Below, piece after piece: positions 16,701 to 26,501 of a stretch of DNA of 64,000 bases. How positions within the stretch are numbered: position 1 is the stretch's first letter; every line of letters begins with the position of its first letter. This stretch comes from Thalassospira indica (GTDB taxonomy: Bacteria > Pseudomonadota > Alphaproteobacteria > Rhodospirillales > Thalassospiraceae): NCBI RefSeq assembly GCF_003403095.1, contig NZ_CP031555.1, positions 1,716,001 through 1,780,000 on the forward strand. The letters run 5' to 3'. A model generated the notes under the pieces. The model was not told the origin of the DNA. It did not search any database and worked only from the letters and a program-made list of their open reading frames with translations. The position numbers and the translations under genes were made by a program.

Positions 16701-18509
16701 TTGACCCAGTTTTCCGAACTCGGCCTCGCCGAGCCGGTCCTTCGCGCGCTTGCCCAAGAAGGCTACGACGCGCCGACCCCGATCCAGGCACAATCCATTC
16801 CCTCTCTTCTAGACGGTAAGGACCTGCTTGGTATCGCACAGACCGGTACCGGCAAGACGGCAGCGTTCGCATTGCCGATCCTTGACCGCCTTTCCAAATC
16901 CCAAACCCGCACGCCCAAAGGGGCATGCCGTGTACTTGTTCTTGCGCCGACGCGTGAACTTGCCGCCCAGATTGGCGAGAGTTTCCGTGCCTATGGCCGC
17001 TTTCTCAATGTCCGCACGGCTGTCGTTGTTGGTGGTGTTGCCCCTGGTCCGCAGATCAAGGCGATAACCCCTGGCGTCGAGGTTCTTGTCGCAACACCTG
17101 GTCGTTTGCTTGACCATGTCGACGCCGGCAAGCTCAGCCTTAAACATGTTGAAGTGGTGGTGCTTGATGAAGCCGACCACATGCTTGATCTTGGCTTCTT
17201 GCCGCCGATCAAGCGGATCATCAAGATGTTGCCGCGCGATCGCCAGAACCTGTTTTTCTCTGCCACCATGCCGACCCAGATTGGTCAGCTGGCGGGTGAC
17301 ATGCTGTCTGATCCTGTCAAGGTGTCGGTAACCCCGGTTGCCACTACCCAGGAACGTGTCGAACAGTCGGTCTATTTGATCGAACGCACGCGTAAGCGTC
17401 AGCTGCTGGCAGAGCTTCTTGATAATCCGGCTTTCAAGCGTACGCTGGTCTTTACCCGGACCAAGCGCGGTGCCGACCGTGTCGCGCGCCATCTTGAAGC
17501 CAATAAAATCAGTGCGGCCGCCATTCATGGCAACAAAAGCCAGAACCAGCGCGAACGTGCTCTGAACGCCTTCAAGGATGGTCAGATCAACGTGCTTGTC
17601 GCAACCGATATCGCCGCGCGCGGTATCGATGTCGATAGCGTGACCCACGTTGTGAACTTCGAACTGCCGAACGTGCCGGAAAGCTATGTTCACCGTATTG
17701 GCCGTACGGCCCGCGGTGGTGCGAGCGGATCGGCAATTGCGTTCTGTGATGAAGAAGAACGCGGTCTTCTGCGCGATATCGAAAAAACCACCCGCCAAAG
17801 CATTCCGGTGATTGATCGCCGTGATGCCAAGGCCGCAGCCGAGCAGGAAGCACTTTCCGACGAAGCGCGTGAAAGCAACCGTGGCCGCCGCAGTAATGGT
17901 GGTGGTCAGTCGCGCGGAAATGGCGGACGTGGAGCATCGGGCGGCAATGGTCGCGGTGGTCGTCCGGCCAATGGCCGGAATGCCCGCAATGAACGTTCAG
18001 ATCGCAGTGATGCGCGCGCTTCTGCGCCGCGTCGTGATCGTGACGATGCCCGCAAACAAACGACGCAAAGCCGCGATGGCGCAGACAATGCTTCAAGAGC
18101 ATCGGCTGACAAGGCCCCTTCGAACCCGGCACTGGAAAAATCCAAAAGCCGTTACAAGGGTGGCCTGAAGTCGAAACCTGCCAATGGTCGTGGTGGTAAC
18201 GCCGAAAACGGCCCCCGTCAGAATGATGGTGGCAAGCGCCCGACGAAACGCGTTGATTCCAATGGAAATCGTCGCGACGGGGCGAAAGCTGACAATTCAA
18301 TTTCTTCCGGTTTGTCCTTTATGGGCAGTGCCGAGGAACGCCGCGCGACTGGTAACGGGAGCAATAGTGCCCGAAATACCGGACCGCAAGGCAAGCGCGG
18401 CGGTGTAAACCGCAATCGCAATCATCGTGGCGCACAGTCCGGCGGGCAGCCGGGTGGTGCGGGCCGCGAAAACACTTCTGGAAAACAGCCGAGGCGTGAA
18501 CGCGCCTGA
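16701..18509 (+). CDS. rhlE: DEAD-box ATP-dependent RNA helicase, RhlE type
   Basis: 602 residues from a TTG at 16701, because the family's N-terminus (FSELGLAEPVLRAL) begins there and no ATG precedes it in frame. Helicase motifs occur in order: Q motif near PTPIQAQSIP, motif I AQTGTGKT, PTRELAAQ, motif II VVLDEADHML (DEAD), SAT, and the C-terminal RecA domain with ATDIAARGIDVDSV and HRIGRTARGG. From about residue 375 a 225-residue tail, rich in R, G, N and S, is probably disordered and RNA-binding. The products remodel structured RNA, for example in ribosome assembly or cold growth. cspA follows. Confidence 0.93.
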   Translation: MTQFSELGLAEPVLRALAQEGYDAPTPIQAQSIPSLLDGKDLLGIAQTGTGKTAAFALPILDRLSKSQTRTPKGACRVLVLAPTRELAAQIGESFRAYGRFLNVRTAVVVGGVAPGPQIKAITPGVEVLVATPGRLLDHVDAGKLSLKHVEVVVLDEADHMLDLGFLPPIKRIIKMLPRDRQNLFFSATMPTQIGQLAGDMLSDPVKVSVTPVATTQERVEQSVYLIERTRKRQLLAELLDNPAFKRTLVFTRTKRGADRVARHLEANKISAAAIHGNKSQNQRERALNAFKDGQINVLVATDIAARGIDVDSVTHVVNFELPNVPESYVHRIGRTARGGASGSAIAFCDEEERGLLRDIEKTTRQSIPVIDRRDAKAAAEQEALSDEARESNRGRRSNGGGQSRGNGGRGASGGNGRGGRPANGRNARNERSDRSDARASAPRRDRDDARKQTTQSRDGADNASRASADKAPSNPALEKSKSRYKGGLKSKPANGRGGNAENGPRQNDGGKRPTKRVDSNGNRRDGAKADNSISSGLSFMGSAEERRATGNGSNSARNTGPQGKRGGVNRNRNHRGAQSGGQPGGAGRENTSGKQPRRERA

Positions 18510-18587
18510 TTGTTTTTCAAACCCCTATAGGCGCACCCACGCGGGGTGTGTCGAAACGCCAATCAATACTCGATAGGAGATCTAAAG

Positions 18588-18797
18588 ATGGCAACTGGTA
18601 CCGTTAAATGGTTCAACGCAACTAAAGGTTTTGGTTTCATTCAGCCGGACGAAGGCGGAAATGACGTATTCCTGCACATCAGCGCCGTTGAACGCGCTGG
18701 CATGGGCCACCCGCAGGAAGGCGACAAAATCAACTACGAACTGCGCACCGACTCACGTTCGGGCCGCGTTTCGGCAGATGATCTGACCGCTGCCTAA
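18588..18797 (+). CDS. cspA: Cold-shock domain protein
   Basis: 69-residue single cold-shock domain, an RNA chaperone. RNP1-like KGFGFIQPDEG and RNP2-like VFLHISAVE are both present. AGGAG stands 10 bp before the ATG at 18588. It lies 78 bp after the helicase gene and is closed by a strong terminator, giving a two-gene RNA-remodelling block. Confidence 0.95.
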   Translation: MATGTVKWFNATKGFGFIQPDEGGNDVFLHISAVERAGMGHPQEGDKINYELRTDSRSGRVSADDLTAA

Positions 18798-18836
18798 TTC
18801 GGCTTGTCCTTCCTTGTGAGGGGCACCGTATTAACG

Positions 18837-18875
18837 AAACCCCCATCCGGGAAACCGGGTGGGGGTTTTGTTTTG
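18837..18875 (+). terminator. Rho-independent terminator after cspA
   Basis: Stem AAACCCCCATCCGG against CCGGGTGGGGGTTT around a GAAA tetraloop, followed by TTGTTTTG. On the opposite strand it may also serve the convergent GntR gene that ends 14 bp away. Confidence 0.9.
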
Positions 18876-18888
18876 CTGAATGTTGTGC

Positions 18889-19566
18889 TTAAGGGCGCAA
18901 GAAGGCGATCTTGGCGCGGGTGGCAGCACTCAGGACATGGAAATGCATGGCATCGCGCGCGCCGGATGGATTATGTTCACGCACATAACGCAAGACCTGC
19001 TCGTGTTCGGCGAGCGGGGCGGCAATCGCCTTGGCGTTTGCAAAGGGCAGCATCTGGTTCTCGTGAATGATCTGGGCTGCGGGATGCATGGCCTTGGCAA
19101 ACATAGGGTTGCCCGACGCCAAGAGAAGAACTTCATGAAATTCCGTATCGGCGGTGGCAGCGGCAATCAGGTCATCTGTCTCTAGTGCGTTTCGCATATC
19201 GGTGATGCTGGTCTCAAGCGCATCGAGGTGATCCTTGCTGCGCATCTGGGCCGCAAGGCCGGCAACATAGGGCTCGATCGCAAGTCGGAACTGATAAACC
19301 TGTCCGGCCTGGCGATTTCGGTCCTGACCAATCGGCGGCAGGTTCTGGCGATCGGTGATGTACACGCCTTTTCCGGCGTGGATATGGATCAGTCCAAGTG
19401 CTTCAAGTGTGGCAAGAGCTTCGCGCAGGCTGGTGCGGCTGATGCCCAGTTCGCTTGCCAGATTGCGCTGGGCGGGCAGCGAGTCACCTGCCTTTAGACC
19501 CTTGTTTTTTATCAGGTTCCGAATGTCACGTGCGGCGCGTTCCGGGGTGGTTTCACTGCGTGTCAT
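18889..19566 (-). CDS. GntR-family regulator, FadR subgroup (FCD domain)
   Basis: 225 residues from the ATG at 19566, which has GGGAC 6 bases upstream; an alternative ATG lies at 19578. The winged helix covers about residues 5-70 (DSLPAQRNLASELGISRTSLREAL, GLIHIHAGKGVYI). The FCD ligand domain follows, with metal-site residues in DTEFHEVLLLASGN and a late HFHVLSAA. It is divergent from the amino acid ABC transporter operon. A FadR-type operator sits directly upstream (19581-19593), so autoregulation and control of the transporter are likely. Confidence 0.9.
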   Translation of the reverse strand: MTRSETTPERAARDIRNLIKNKGLKAGDSLPAQRNLASELGISRTSLREALATLEALGLIHIHAGKGVYITDRQNLPPIGQDRNRQAGQVYQFRLAIEPYVAGLAAQMRSKDHLDALETSITDMRNALETDDLIAAATADTEFHEVLLLASGNPMFAKAMHPAAQIIHENQMLPFANAKAIAAPLAEHEQVLRYVREHNPSGARDAMHFHVLSAATRAKIAFLRP

Positions 19567-19580
19567 ATATTGTCCCACAT

Positions 19581-19593
19581 CTGGTCAGACCAG
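19581..19593. promoter_or_regulatory. FadR/GntR-type operator
   Basis: Perfect palindrome CTGGT-CAG-ACCAG, matching the TGGTnnnACCA pattern bound by many FadR-subgroup regulators. It lies 14 bp upstream of the gntR start, in the region divergent from the ABC transporter operon. Confidence 0.65.
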
Positions 19594-19775
19594 TTGAATG
19601 GTTTTTGATATTCAAAAAATGCTGATTTTTAAAGGATTATGATCAATCACATGCTGAATTTACGCTGAAGAAAAAATTATTCATAGACAAAAGATCAAAA
19701 AATGTGCAGCGTCAAAATCAGGCTAAAAATAACGCATATAACTTCATAAACGATTAGACAGACGGGTAGAGGCTC

Positions 19776-20558
19776 ATGAAACAATTCTTCAAAACTGCGA
19801 TTGCTGCGGTGGCAATGCTTGCCGCACCGCTTGGGGCAGCGTCTGCCAGCGCGCTCGACAGCATTTCCGAGGCCGGTGTTCTCAAAGTTGCCGTGCCGCA
19901 GGACTTTCCGCCATTTGGTTCGGTCGGGACCGATATGCAGCCAAAGGGCTATGACATTGATATGGCGGCCCTGATTGCCGAAGAGCTTGGTGTAAAGCTT
20001 GAACTGGTACCGGTCACGTCGAGCAACCGCATCCCATATCTCAACACCGGCAAGGTTGATCTGGTGATTTCCAGCCTCGGCAAGAACCCGGACCGTGAAA
20101 AGGTGATTGATTTCAGCGATCCCTATGCGCCGTTCTATAACGGCGTCTTTGGCCCGGCTGATTTTTCGGTTGAAAAGGCAGCCGACCTTGCGGGTATGTC
20201 GGTTGGCGTGACCCGTGGTGCGATCGAAGATCTTGAACTGACCAAGATTGCGCCCTCTGATGTTGATATCAAACGCTACGAAGACAATAACGGCACGATT
20301 TCGGCCTTCCTGTCAGGGCAGGTTGACCTGATCGCGACCGGTAACGTGACGGCAGCCGCCATCATTGAACGCGACCCGCCGCGCAAGCCGGAGCCGAAAT
20401 TCCTGATCAAAAATTCCCCCTGCTATGTCGGCCTGAACAAGGACGAGCCGGAACTCATGGCCAAGGTCAATGAGATCATAGCGGCTTCAATCGCCGATGG
20501 TCGTTTGAATGCGATTGCCGAAAAGTGGCTTGGTATTCCGCTTCCGGAAAAACTCTAA
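19776..20558 (+). CDS. Polar amino acid ABC transporter, periplasmic binding protein
   Basis: 260 residues with signal peptide (cleavage near ASA-LDS). Type II solute-binding family 3: GVLKVAVPQDFPPFGS at the start, GYDIDMAALIAEELG, then DLVISSLGKNPDREKVIDFSDPY. Substrate-site residues fit polar amino acids, but the ligand cannot be named. It leads an operon with two permeases and an ATPase. Confidence 0.92.
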   Translation: MKQFFKTAIAAVAMLAAPLGAASASALDSISEAGVLKVAVPQDFPPFGSVGTDMQPKGYDIDMAALIAEELGVKLELVPVTSSNRIPYLNTGKVDLVISSLGKNPDREKVIDFSDPYAPFYNGVFGPADFSVEKAADLAGMSVGVTRGAIEDLELTKIAPSDVDIKRYEDNNGTISAFLSGQVDLIATGNVTAAAIIERDPPRKPEPKFLIKNSPCYVGLNKDEPELMAKVNEIIAASIADGRLNAIAEKWLGIPLPEKL

Positions 20559-20593
20559 GCTTTTTGGCTGACTGACAGGATCGTTATAGATCA

Positions 20594-21265
20594 ATGGCAT
20601 ATAAATTCGATTTCGGCGCCATAGTGCCGCATTGGCAGCTGCTGTTTGACGGGGTCATCCTGACCACGGAGCTAACAGTCATCGGTGCTGTGGTTGGCGT
20701 CGGGCTCGGGATCATGGGGGCGTGGGCGCGTGCGTCGCGCGCCCCGGTGATCAGCCAGATTGTTGGTGTGTATGTGGAATTGATCCGCAACACACCATTT
20801 CTGGTGCAACTCTTCTTTATCTTCTTTGGCCTTCCGGCCCTTGGCGTGAAGCTGACCGAATTTCAGGCGGCTGTTCTGGCGATGATCGTCAATCTTGGTG
20901 CCTATTCAACCGAGATCATCCGTGCAGGCATTCTGGCCATCCCGCAAGGCCAGATCGAAGCAGCGCAAAGTCTTGCGATGAACCGGGTGCAGATTTTCCG
21001 CTATGTCGTGATTTTACCGGCACTCAAGAAAATCTGGCCGGCCCTTTCCAGTCAGATCGTGATTGTCATGCTGGGATCGTCGGTCTGTTCGCAGATCGCG
21101 GCCGAGGAGCTGACATTTGGGGCCAACTATATCCAGGCGCTTAATTTCAGGGCGTTTGAGGTCTATTTCGTGGTGACGGGTTTGTATCTTGTGATGTCGA
21201 TCCTGCTTCGGATGGGGTTGAAGGTTCTGGGCAACTTCCTGTTTGAACGGCGGCGTCATGTCTGA
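20594..21265 (+). CDS. Polar amino acid ABC transporter, permease 1
   Basis: 223-residue HisM/GlnP-type permease with about five spans. The cytoplasmic coupling loop reads IPQGQIEAAQSLAMNRVQIFRYVVILPALKKIWPAL, the EAA-like motif. YVELIRNTPFLVQLFFIFFGLP is the family's N-terminal signature. It overlaps the second permease by 8 bp. Confidence 0.92.
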   Translation: MAYKFDFGAIVPHWQLLFDGVILTTELTVIGAVVGVGLGIMGAWARASRAPVISQIVGVYVELIRNTPFLVQLFFIFFGLPALGVKLTEFQAAVLAMIVNLGAYSTEIIRAGILAIPQGQIEAAQSLAMNRVQIFRYVVILPALKKIWPALSSQIVIVMLGSSVCSQIAAEELTFGANYIQALNFRAFEVYFVVTGLYLVMSILLRMGLKVLGNFLFERRRHV

Positions 21266-21897
21266 ATTTACCCTGTGGGATATTGTTTATAACCTGCTGC
21301 TTGCGGCGCGCTGGACGGTGTTGCTGTCGCTGACGGCCTTCGTGCTGGGCGGGCTGGTCGGGTTGTTGCTTTTGATGGTGCGCACGGCGGGCAATCCGTG
21401 GGGGATCCGGCTGGTGCGCGGCTATGTCGAACTGTTTCAGGGCACGCCGCTTTTGATGCAGTTATTCATTGTCTTTTTCGGTCTGCCATTGATCGGAATT
21501 GATGTGTCGCCATGGATTGCGGCAACTCTTGGTCTGACATTGTTTACCAGCGCGTTTTTGACCGAAATCTGGCGCGGATGTGTTGAATCGGTTGGCAAGG
21601 GCCAATGGGAAGCCTCGGCAAGCCTTGGCATGAATTTCACCCAGCAGATGCGCTATATCGTTTTGCCCCAGGCGCTTCGCATTGCTGTTCCGCCAACCGT
21701 CGGTTTTTCGGTTCAGGTGGTCAAGGGGACCGCGGTGGCATCGATCATCGGTTTTGTCGAACTGACCAAGGCCGGCACCATGATCACCAATGCCACCTAT
21801 GCGCCATTCACGGTCTATGGCTGTGTGGCGGTGATGTATTTTTTGATTTGCTATCCGCTATCGCTTTTTGCCCGCCACCTCGAAGGAAAGTTCCGCC

Positions 21898-21911
<14 letters not shown>
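21258..21911 (+). CDS. Polar amino acid ABC transporter, permease 2
   Basis: 217-residue partner permease from the ATG at 21258, inside the end of permease 1. YVELFQGTPLLMQLFIVFFGLP and the coupling loop GQWEASASLGMNFTQQMRYIVLPQAL define the family. It overlaps the ATPase gene by 14 bp; all four genes are tightly packed. Confidence 0.92.
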
Positions 21912-22626
<715 letters not shown>

Positions 22627-22753
22627 TCAAATTCGCGTCGTTCGTGATGCTTTTATGACATCTGATGCGCAAGGCGCAGAAATGTTTAACGATTTCAGGT
22701 TGAAGCGCTAGAACGGTTCCCGTGATGCCATGACAGGTTAGGGGGCGGTTTCG

Positions 22754-24010
22754 ATGCAGGGTGATGGGGCAGATGACGGGGTAAGTGATGTTGGGTCTGG
22801 CCAAAAGGCCGGGCTGTCGCCGATCATGGCGGTTCTGGATCGCTATCCGTTTCTTGTGCTTGGCTTGCTCCTCGTTGGGGCTTTTGCCTCGTCGAGTGCG
22901 GCACCCTTGGCCGGGCTTTATGTTGTCGAAGGATTGGGGCAAGCCCCCTGGAAGCTAAGCCTGGTGGCGATTGTGCAGGTGTGTGTGACCCTGATTGTGA
23001 ACCGCACATTTGGCCACGCGATTGACCGGGCAGTACCCGTCAAGTTCCTGCTGGTCACCAGTATTCTGTGCTTTGGGATTGGCATGACCCTGCTGGGTCT
23101 GTTTCAGATTTACTGGGTTTATCTTGGCATTGCATCGATCCTTCTGGGGATTGGGTCCGGTGCGCTTTCGGTGATGTATTCATTCGGGCGTCTGTTTGCC
23201 GAACAGACCGGGCGCGATGTCGTCAAGTTCAACGGCTTCCTTCGCATCCAGACATCGCTTGGCTGGATGGTCGGGCCGGCGGCGTCCTTGTCATTTTATG
23301 GCGTCTATGGTTTTGCGCCGACCTATTATGCAATTGCCGGACTTGCCGCGATCTGGTGTGTGACCTGTTTGGTGATTGTGCCGGGCGCATTTAAAAGCCA
23401 TCACCCCAACAGTCTGAAAACCGGGCAGAAAGTCCCGTTCAACTTTGGCCTGTTGTCGGCCTGTGTGCCGGTGTTTTTCATCGGGGTGGCCAATGTGGTG
23501 TTTGTTTCGGCAATGCCGCTTTATTTCTCGACCGAGTTGGGGTTGGTCGCGTCCTCGGCGGGTTTTGCCCTGACAGTTAAATGCTTTGTTGAAGTGGTGG
23601 TGATTTATTTCTGCGCAACGCTGATCAAATGTGTTGGTGAACGCAAAGGCATGCTGATCGCAGCCCTATTGGGGGCGGTGTTTTTTGGCCTGATTTATCA
23701 TGCCACAACACTTGTCGATGTGCTGGCACTCGCCGCGATTGATGGGCTTTATTACGGCATCTTTGCCGGGATCAGCATGACGTTCGTCCAAAACTTCGCC
23801 ACCGATCAGCCCGGTGTTGCCACCAGTTACTATGTCAGCACGCTGTTTGTCGGGGGGCTGATCGGCAATCTTTTGACCGGGGTGGTGGCCAGTGCCTTTG
23901 ATTTCCAGACAACCGTTTTGATGGCCTGCGCGTTTGCCTTTGTCGGGGCGGTGGTTTTGGCCGTGATGCGCGATGCAAAGCATTCTGCGTCGGTCAGGCA
24001 GGGTTCATGA
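22754..24010 (+). CDS. MFS transporter, sugar-efflux (SetA-like) type
   Basis: 418 residues with 12 predicted spans after a roughly 25-residue soluble N-terminus. Loop 2-3 FGHAIDRAVPVKFLL and GSGALSVMYSFGRLFAEQ in the central region resemble SetA-type exporters. The substrate cannot be assigned. It follows the ABC operon by 127 bp and probably has its own promoter. Confidence 0.8.
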   Translation: MQGDGADDGVSDVGSGQKAGLSPIMAVLDRYPFLVLGLLLVGAFASSSAAPLAGLYVVEGLGQAPWKLSLVAIVQVCVTLIVNRTFGHAIDRAVPVKFLLVTSILCFGIGMTLLGLFQIYWVYLGIASILLGIGSGALSVMYSFGRLFAEQTGRDVVKFNGFLRIQTSLGWMVGPAASLSFYGVYGFAPTYYAIAGLAAIWCVTCLVIVPGAFKSHHPNSLKTGQKVPFNFGLLSACVPVFFIGVANVVFVSAMPLYFSTELGLVASSAGFALTVKCFVEVVVIYFCATLIKCVGERKGMLIAALLGAVFFGLIYHATTLVDVLALAAIDGLYYGIFAGISMTFVQNFATDQPGVATSYYVSTLFVGGLIGNLLTGVVASAFDFQTTVLMACAFAFVGAVVLAVMRDAKHSASVRQGS

Positions 24011-24048
24011 TGGCTTGACTTTGATCGCGTCCCGGCGATTATCGCGCC

Positions 24049-24522
24049 ATGAACGAAAATACTGAAAACACCCGTCCACGTTTGTTTATTGATGCCGATG
24101 CCTGCCCGGTGAAGGCAGAGTGCGAACGTGTCGCCGAACGCCACCGGATTGAGATGATCATGGTATCAAACGGCGGCATTCGCCCGTCACGCAATCCCTT
24201 GATCAAAATCGTCATTGTCCCACCGGAGCCCGATGCCGCCGATGACTGGATTGCGGAAAACGCGCGCGCACGTGATGTGATCATCACCAATGATATTCCG
24301 CTGGCATCGCGCGGGATTGAAATCGGTGCCAGGGTTTTAAAAGCCAACGGTCAGGAATTTACCGAGGCCAATATTGGCAATGCGCTGGCGGGCCGTGAAA
24401 TTGCCGCTCACATGCGCGAAGTTACCGGCGAGCAGGGCCGGAATGCCGCCTTTACCCAAAAAGACAGATCGAAGTTTTCAAGCGCGTTGGAAGTTTTGGT
24501 GCAGGCCGTTCTGCGCGGCTGA
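24049..24522 (+). CDS. DUF188 family protein (YaiI/YqxD), PIN-like fold
   Basis: 157 residues, full length for the family. The N-terminal IDADACPVKAECERVAER is the hallmark aspartate-rich segment, followed by DDWIAENARARDVIITNDIPLASR. These acidic residues resemble a PIN-type nuclease site, but no activity is established for the family to my knowledge. It starts 39 bp after the MFS gene and ends at a strong hairpin. Confidence 0.92.
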   Translation: MNENTENTRPRLFIDADACPVKAECERVAERHRIEMIMVSNGGIRPSRNPLIKIVIVPPEPDAADDWIAENARARDVIITNDIPLASRGIEIGARVLKANGQEFTEANIGNALAGREIAAHMREVTGEQGRNAAFTQKDRSKFSSALEVLVQAVLRG

Positions 24523-24539
24523 TCCGCTTATTATAAAAA

Positions 24540-24572
24540 GCGGGCCGCCAGATGACGCATCTGACGGCCCGC
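24540..24572. terminator. Bidirectional hairpin terminator
   Basis: 15-bp arms with one mismatch pair, GCGGGCCGCCAGATG and CATCTGACGGCCCGC, around a 3-base loop, between the DUF188 gene and the convergent aldehyde dehydrogenase gene. Confidence 0.7.
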
Positions 24573-24651
24573 ACACAGGTCCTGATTTGGTGAGGGAGCA
24601 GTTCCCACGAAACCAGGCTTCCCCCCTGCGTATCTTTATGAACAGCAGCGC

Positions 24652-26109
24652 TTAGAACGGGTAGTGGCGCTTGCCGCTCTGGATCGTGATCCAGCGCATT
24701 TCGGTGAATTCATCAATCGATGCCTGGGATCCGAAACGGCCATAACCGGACGACTTCACACCACCAAATGGCATCTGTGCCTCGTCCTGAACGGTCGGGC
24801 TGTTGATGTGGCAGATGCCGCTTTCAATGCGTTTGGCAACGTCCATCGCACGCGGAATGTTGGTCGAGAAGACGGCAGAAGACAGACCATATTCGCTGTC
24901 ATTGGCAATGCGCACAGCCTCGTCTTCATCGCCTGCGCGAATGACGACACAGATCGGGCCAAAGCTCTCCTCGGAATAGATTTTCATTGCCGGGGTGACG
25001 TGATCAAGCAGGGTGGCATCCATCAACACGCCGTCCTTGGCCTTGCCCGAACCGGCAACCAGTTTCGCACCCTTGGAAACCGCGTCTTCGACCAGTTCTT
25101 CGATGCGATTGACCGCCTCGACACTGACAACACCGCCAAGGATGTTCTCGGCCTTGGCCGGATCGCCAGCGGTCAGCGTTTTGGTCTTGGCCGCCAGTTT
25201 GGCAACAAAGTCATCAGCAACCGCATTGTCAACGATCAGGCGTTCGGTCGACATGCAAATCTGGCCCTGGTTCATATAGGCGCCAAAGGCCGCACCATTG
25301 ACCGCTTCATCAAGGTCGGCGTCATCCAGAACGAGGAATGGTGCCTTGCCACCCAGTTCAAGCAGAACCGGCTTAAGATGTTCAGCCGCAAGCTTGGCGA
25401 TGATGCGGCCAACGCGGGTCGAACCGGTAAAGTTGATGCGGCGCACGGCCGGATGGGCAATCAGGGTCTCTACGATTTCCGGGGCATCTTCCGGGGCATT
25501 GGTCACAACGTTGACGACACCTTCAGGGGCACCAGCTTCAACCAGGCAATCACCGATCAAACGATGCAGGGCCGGGCAAAGTTCGGACGCCTTGAGGATG
25601 ACGGTGTTACCGCACGCCAGCGGCATGGCAATGGCACGCGTGCCAAGGATCACCGGGGCGTTCCAGGGCGCAATGCCCAGAACCACACCAACCGGCTGCC
25701 GAATGCCCATGGCCATCAGGCCCGGCGTGTCAGACGGAATGACGTCGCCTTGAATTTGTGTCGTCATGCCACCGGCTTCACGCAGCATATTGGCGGCAAG
25801 ATGGGCGTTAAATCCACCCCACATGCGCGTGCTGCCGGTTTCATCAAGGACCAGCTGACCGAACTGATCGCCCTTGGCTTCCATGATGTCGGCGGCCTTA
25901 AGCAGGATCTTGCGCCGTGCGCCCGGACCCATTTTCGACCATTCCGGAAAGGCCGCGGCTGCTGCATCAGCCGCCTTGCGGGCATCGGCGGCATTGGCGG
26001 CTGCTGCGACAGTCGCGACTTCGCCGGTGACTGGGTTCTTGCGTTCAAAAGTGCGGTTGTTTGACGCACTTACGTCCTGATTGTTGATCAAAAGCTGGGC
26101 CTGATTCAT
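24652..26109 (-). CDS. NAD(P)-dependent aldehyde dehydrogenase, aromatic-aldehyde type
   Basis: 485 residues. ALDH motifs are complete: IAPWNAPV, FTGSTRVGR, general base Glu in LELGGKAPFLVL, nucleophile Cys in NQGQICMSTER, and ESFGPICVV. Overall it resembles salicylaldehyde/vanillin dehydrogenases more than betaine-aldehyde enzymes, so an aromatic or related aldehyde is likely but unproven. AGGAGAAAC precedes the ATG. An AraC regulator is divergent, with a nested palindrome between the two. Confidence 0.9.
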   Translation of the reverse strand: MNQAQLLINNQDVSASNNRTFERKNPVTGEVATVAAAANAADARKAADAAAAAFPEWSKMGPGARRKILLKAADIMEAKGDQFGQLVLDETGSTRMWGGFNAHLAANMLREAGGMTTQIQGDVIPSDTPGLMAMGIRQPVGVVLGIAPWNAPVILGTRAIAMPLACGNTVILKASELCPALHRLIGDCLVEAGAPEGVVNVVTNAPEDAPEIVETLIAHPAVRRINFTGSTRVGRIIAKLAAEHLKPVLLELGGKAPFLVLDDADLDEAVNGAAFGAYMNQGQICMSTERLIVDNAVADDFVAKLAAKTKTLTAGDPAKAENILGGVVSVEAVNRIEELVEDAVSKGAKLVAGSGKAKDGVLMDATLLDHVTPAMKIYSEESFGPICVVIRAGDEDEAVRIANDSEYGLSSAVFSTNIPRAMDVAKRIESGICHINSPTVQDEAQMPFGGVKSSGYGRFGSQASIDEFTEMRWITIQSGKRHYPF

Positions 26110-26240
26110 GACGTTTCTCCTGAATTTTCATTATCTGCCGGACTGCAACGAAGCAAAATATCGCTCATGACCAAGCGGTCAAACGTCGCCTGACACAGCA
26201 GGGTGATGACCCGGACCTTGGCCCGGTTGATGTGTTTTTC

Positions 26241-26306
26241 GGAGGATACGGTCGCATTTTTACCAAGATACTTCGCATAACGAAGTAAAATTGGTGGTTA
26301 TCCTCC
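26241..26306. promoter_or_regulatory. Nested inverted repeats, likely operator
   Basis: Inner palindrome TACTTCG-CATAA-CGAAGTA (26269-26287) is flanked by GGAGGATA (26241-26248) and its complement TATCCTCC (26299-26306). The two dyads lie nearly symmetrically, suggesting a regulator site or a structured leader of the aldehyde dehydrogenase mRNA. Confidence 0.5.
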
Positions 26307-26429
26307 CCACTGTTGTTTTGATGTTTCAAAATAACAGGTTTGTATTCGTTACATTTTTTTGTTTTTGACGGTTTCTTTGACCTTTTTTCCAGTAGGCAAT
26401 GGAACGGTTCCAATGTAAAGGTGCCTAAA

Positions 26430-26459
26430 TTGACAATTTAAGACGAAAAATTGTACATT
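26430..26459 (+). promoter_or_regulatory. Probable sigma-70 promoter of the AraC-type gene
   Basis: TTGACA at 26430-26435 and TACATT at 26454-26459 with an 18-bp spacer, about 43 bp before the start codon. Confidence 0.5.
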
Positions 26460-26501
26460 TATACCTATAACTATTTGGGAATAGATGGGCGATAAAAAGG
26501 C

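Larger units (their letters stand above)
26110..26501. other. Divergent control region between aldehyde dehydrogenase and araC-type gene
   Basis: 392 bp, increasingly AT-rich toward the AraC gene. It holds the nested inverted repeat at 26241-26306 and a probable promoter at 26430-26459. No gene is seen. Confidence 0.6.

Noticed and set aside
17587..18300. Minus-strand frame over the helicase tail
   Set aside because: Histidine/arginine-rich shadow of the RG-rich plus-strand tail.
24664..26064. 466-codon plus-strand frame opposite the aldehyde dehydrogenase
   Set aside because: Antisense shadow; the minus strand carries complete ALDH catalytic motifs.
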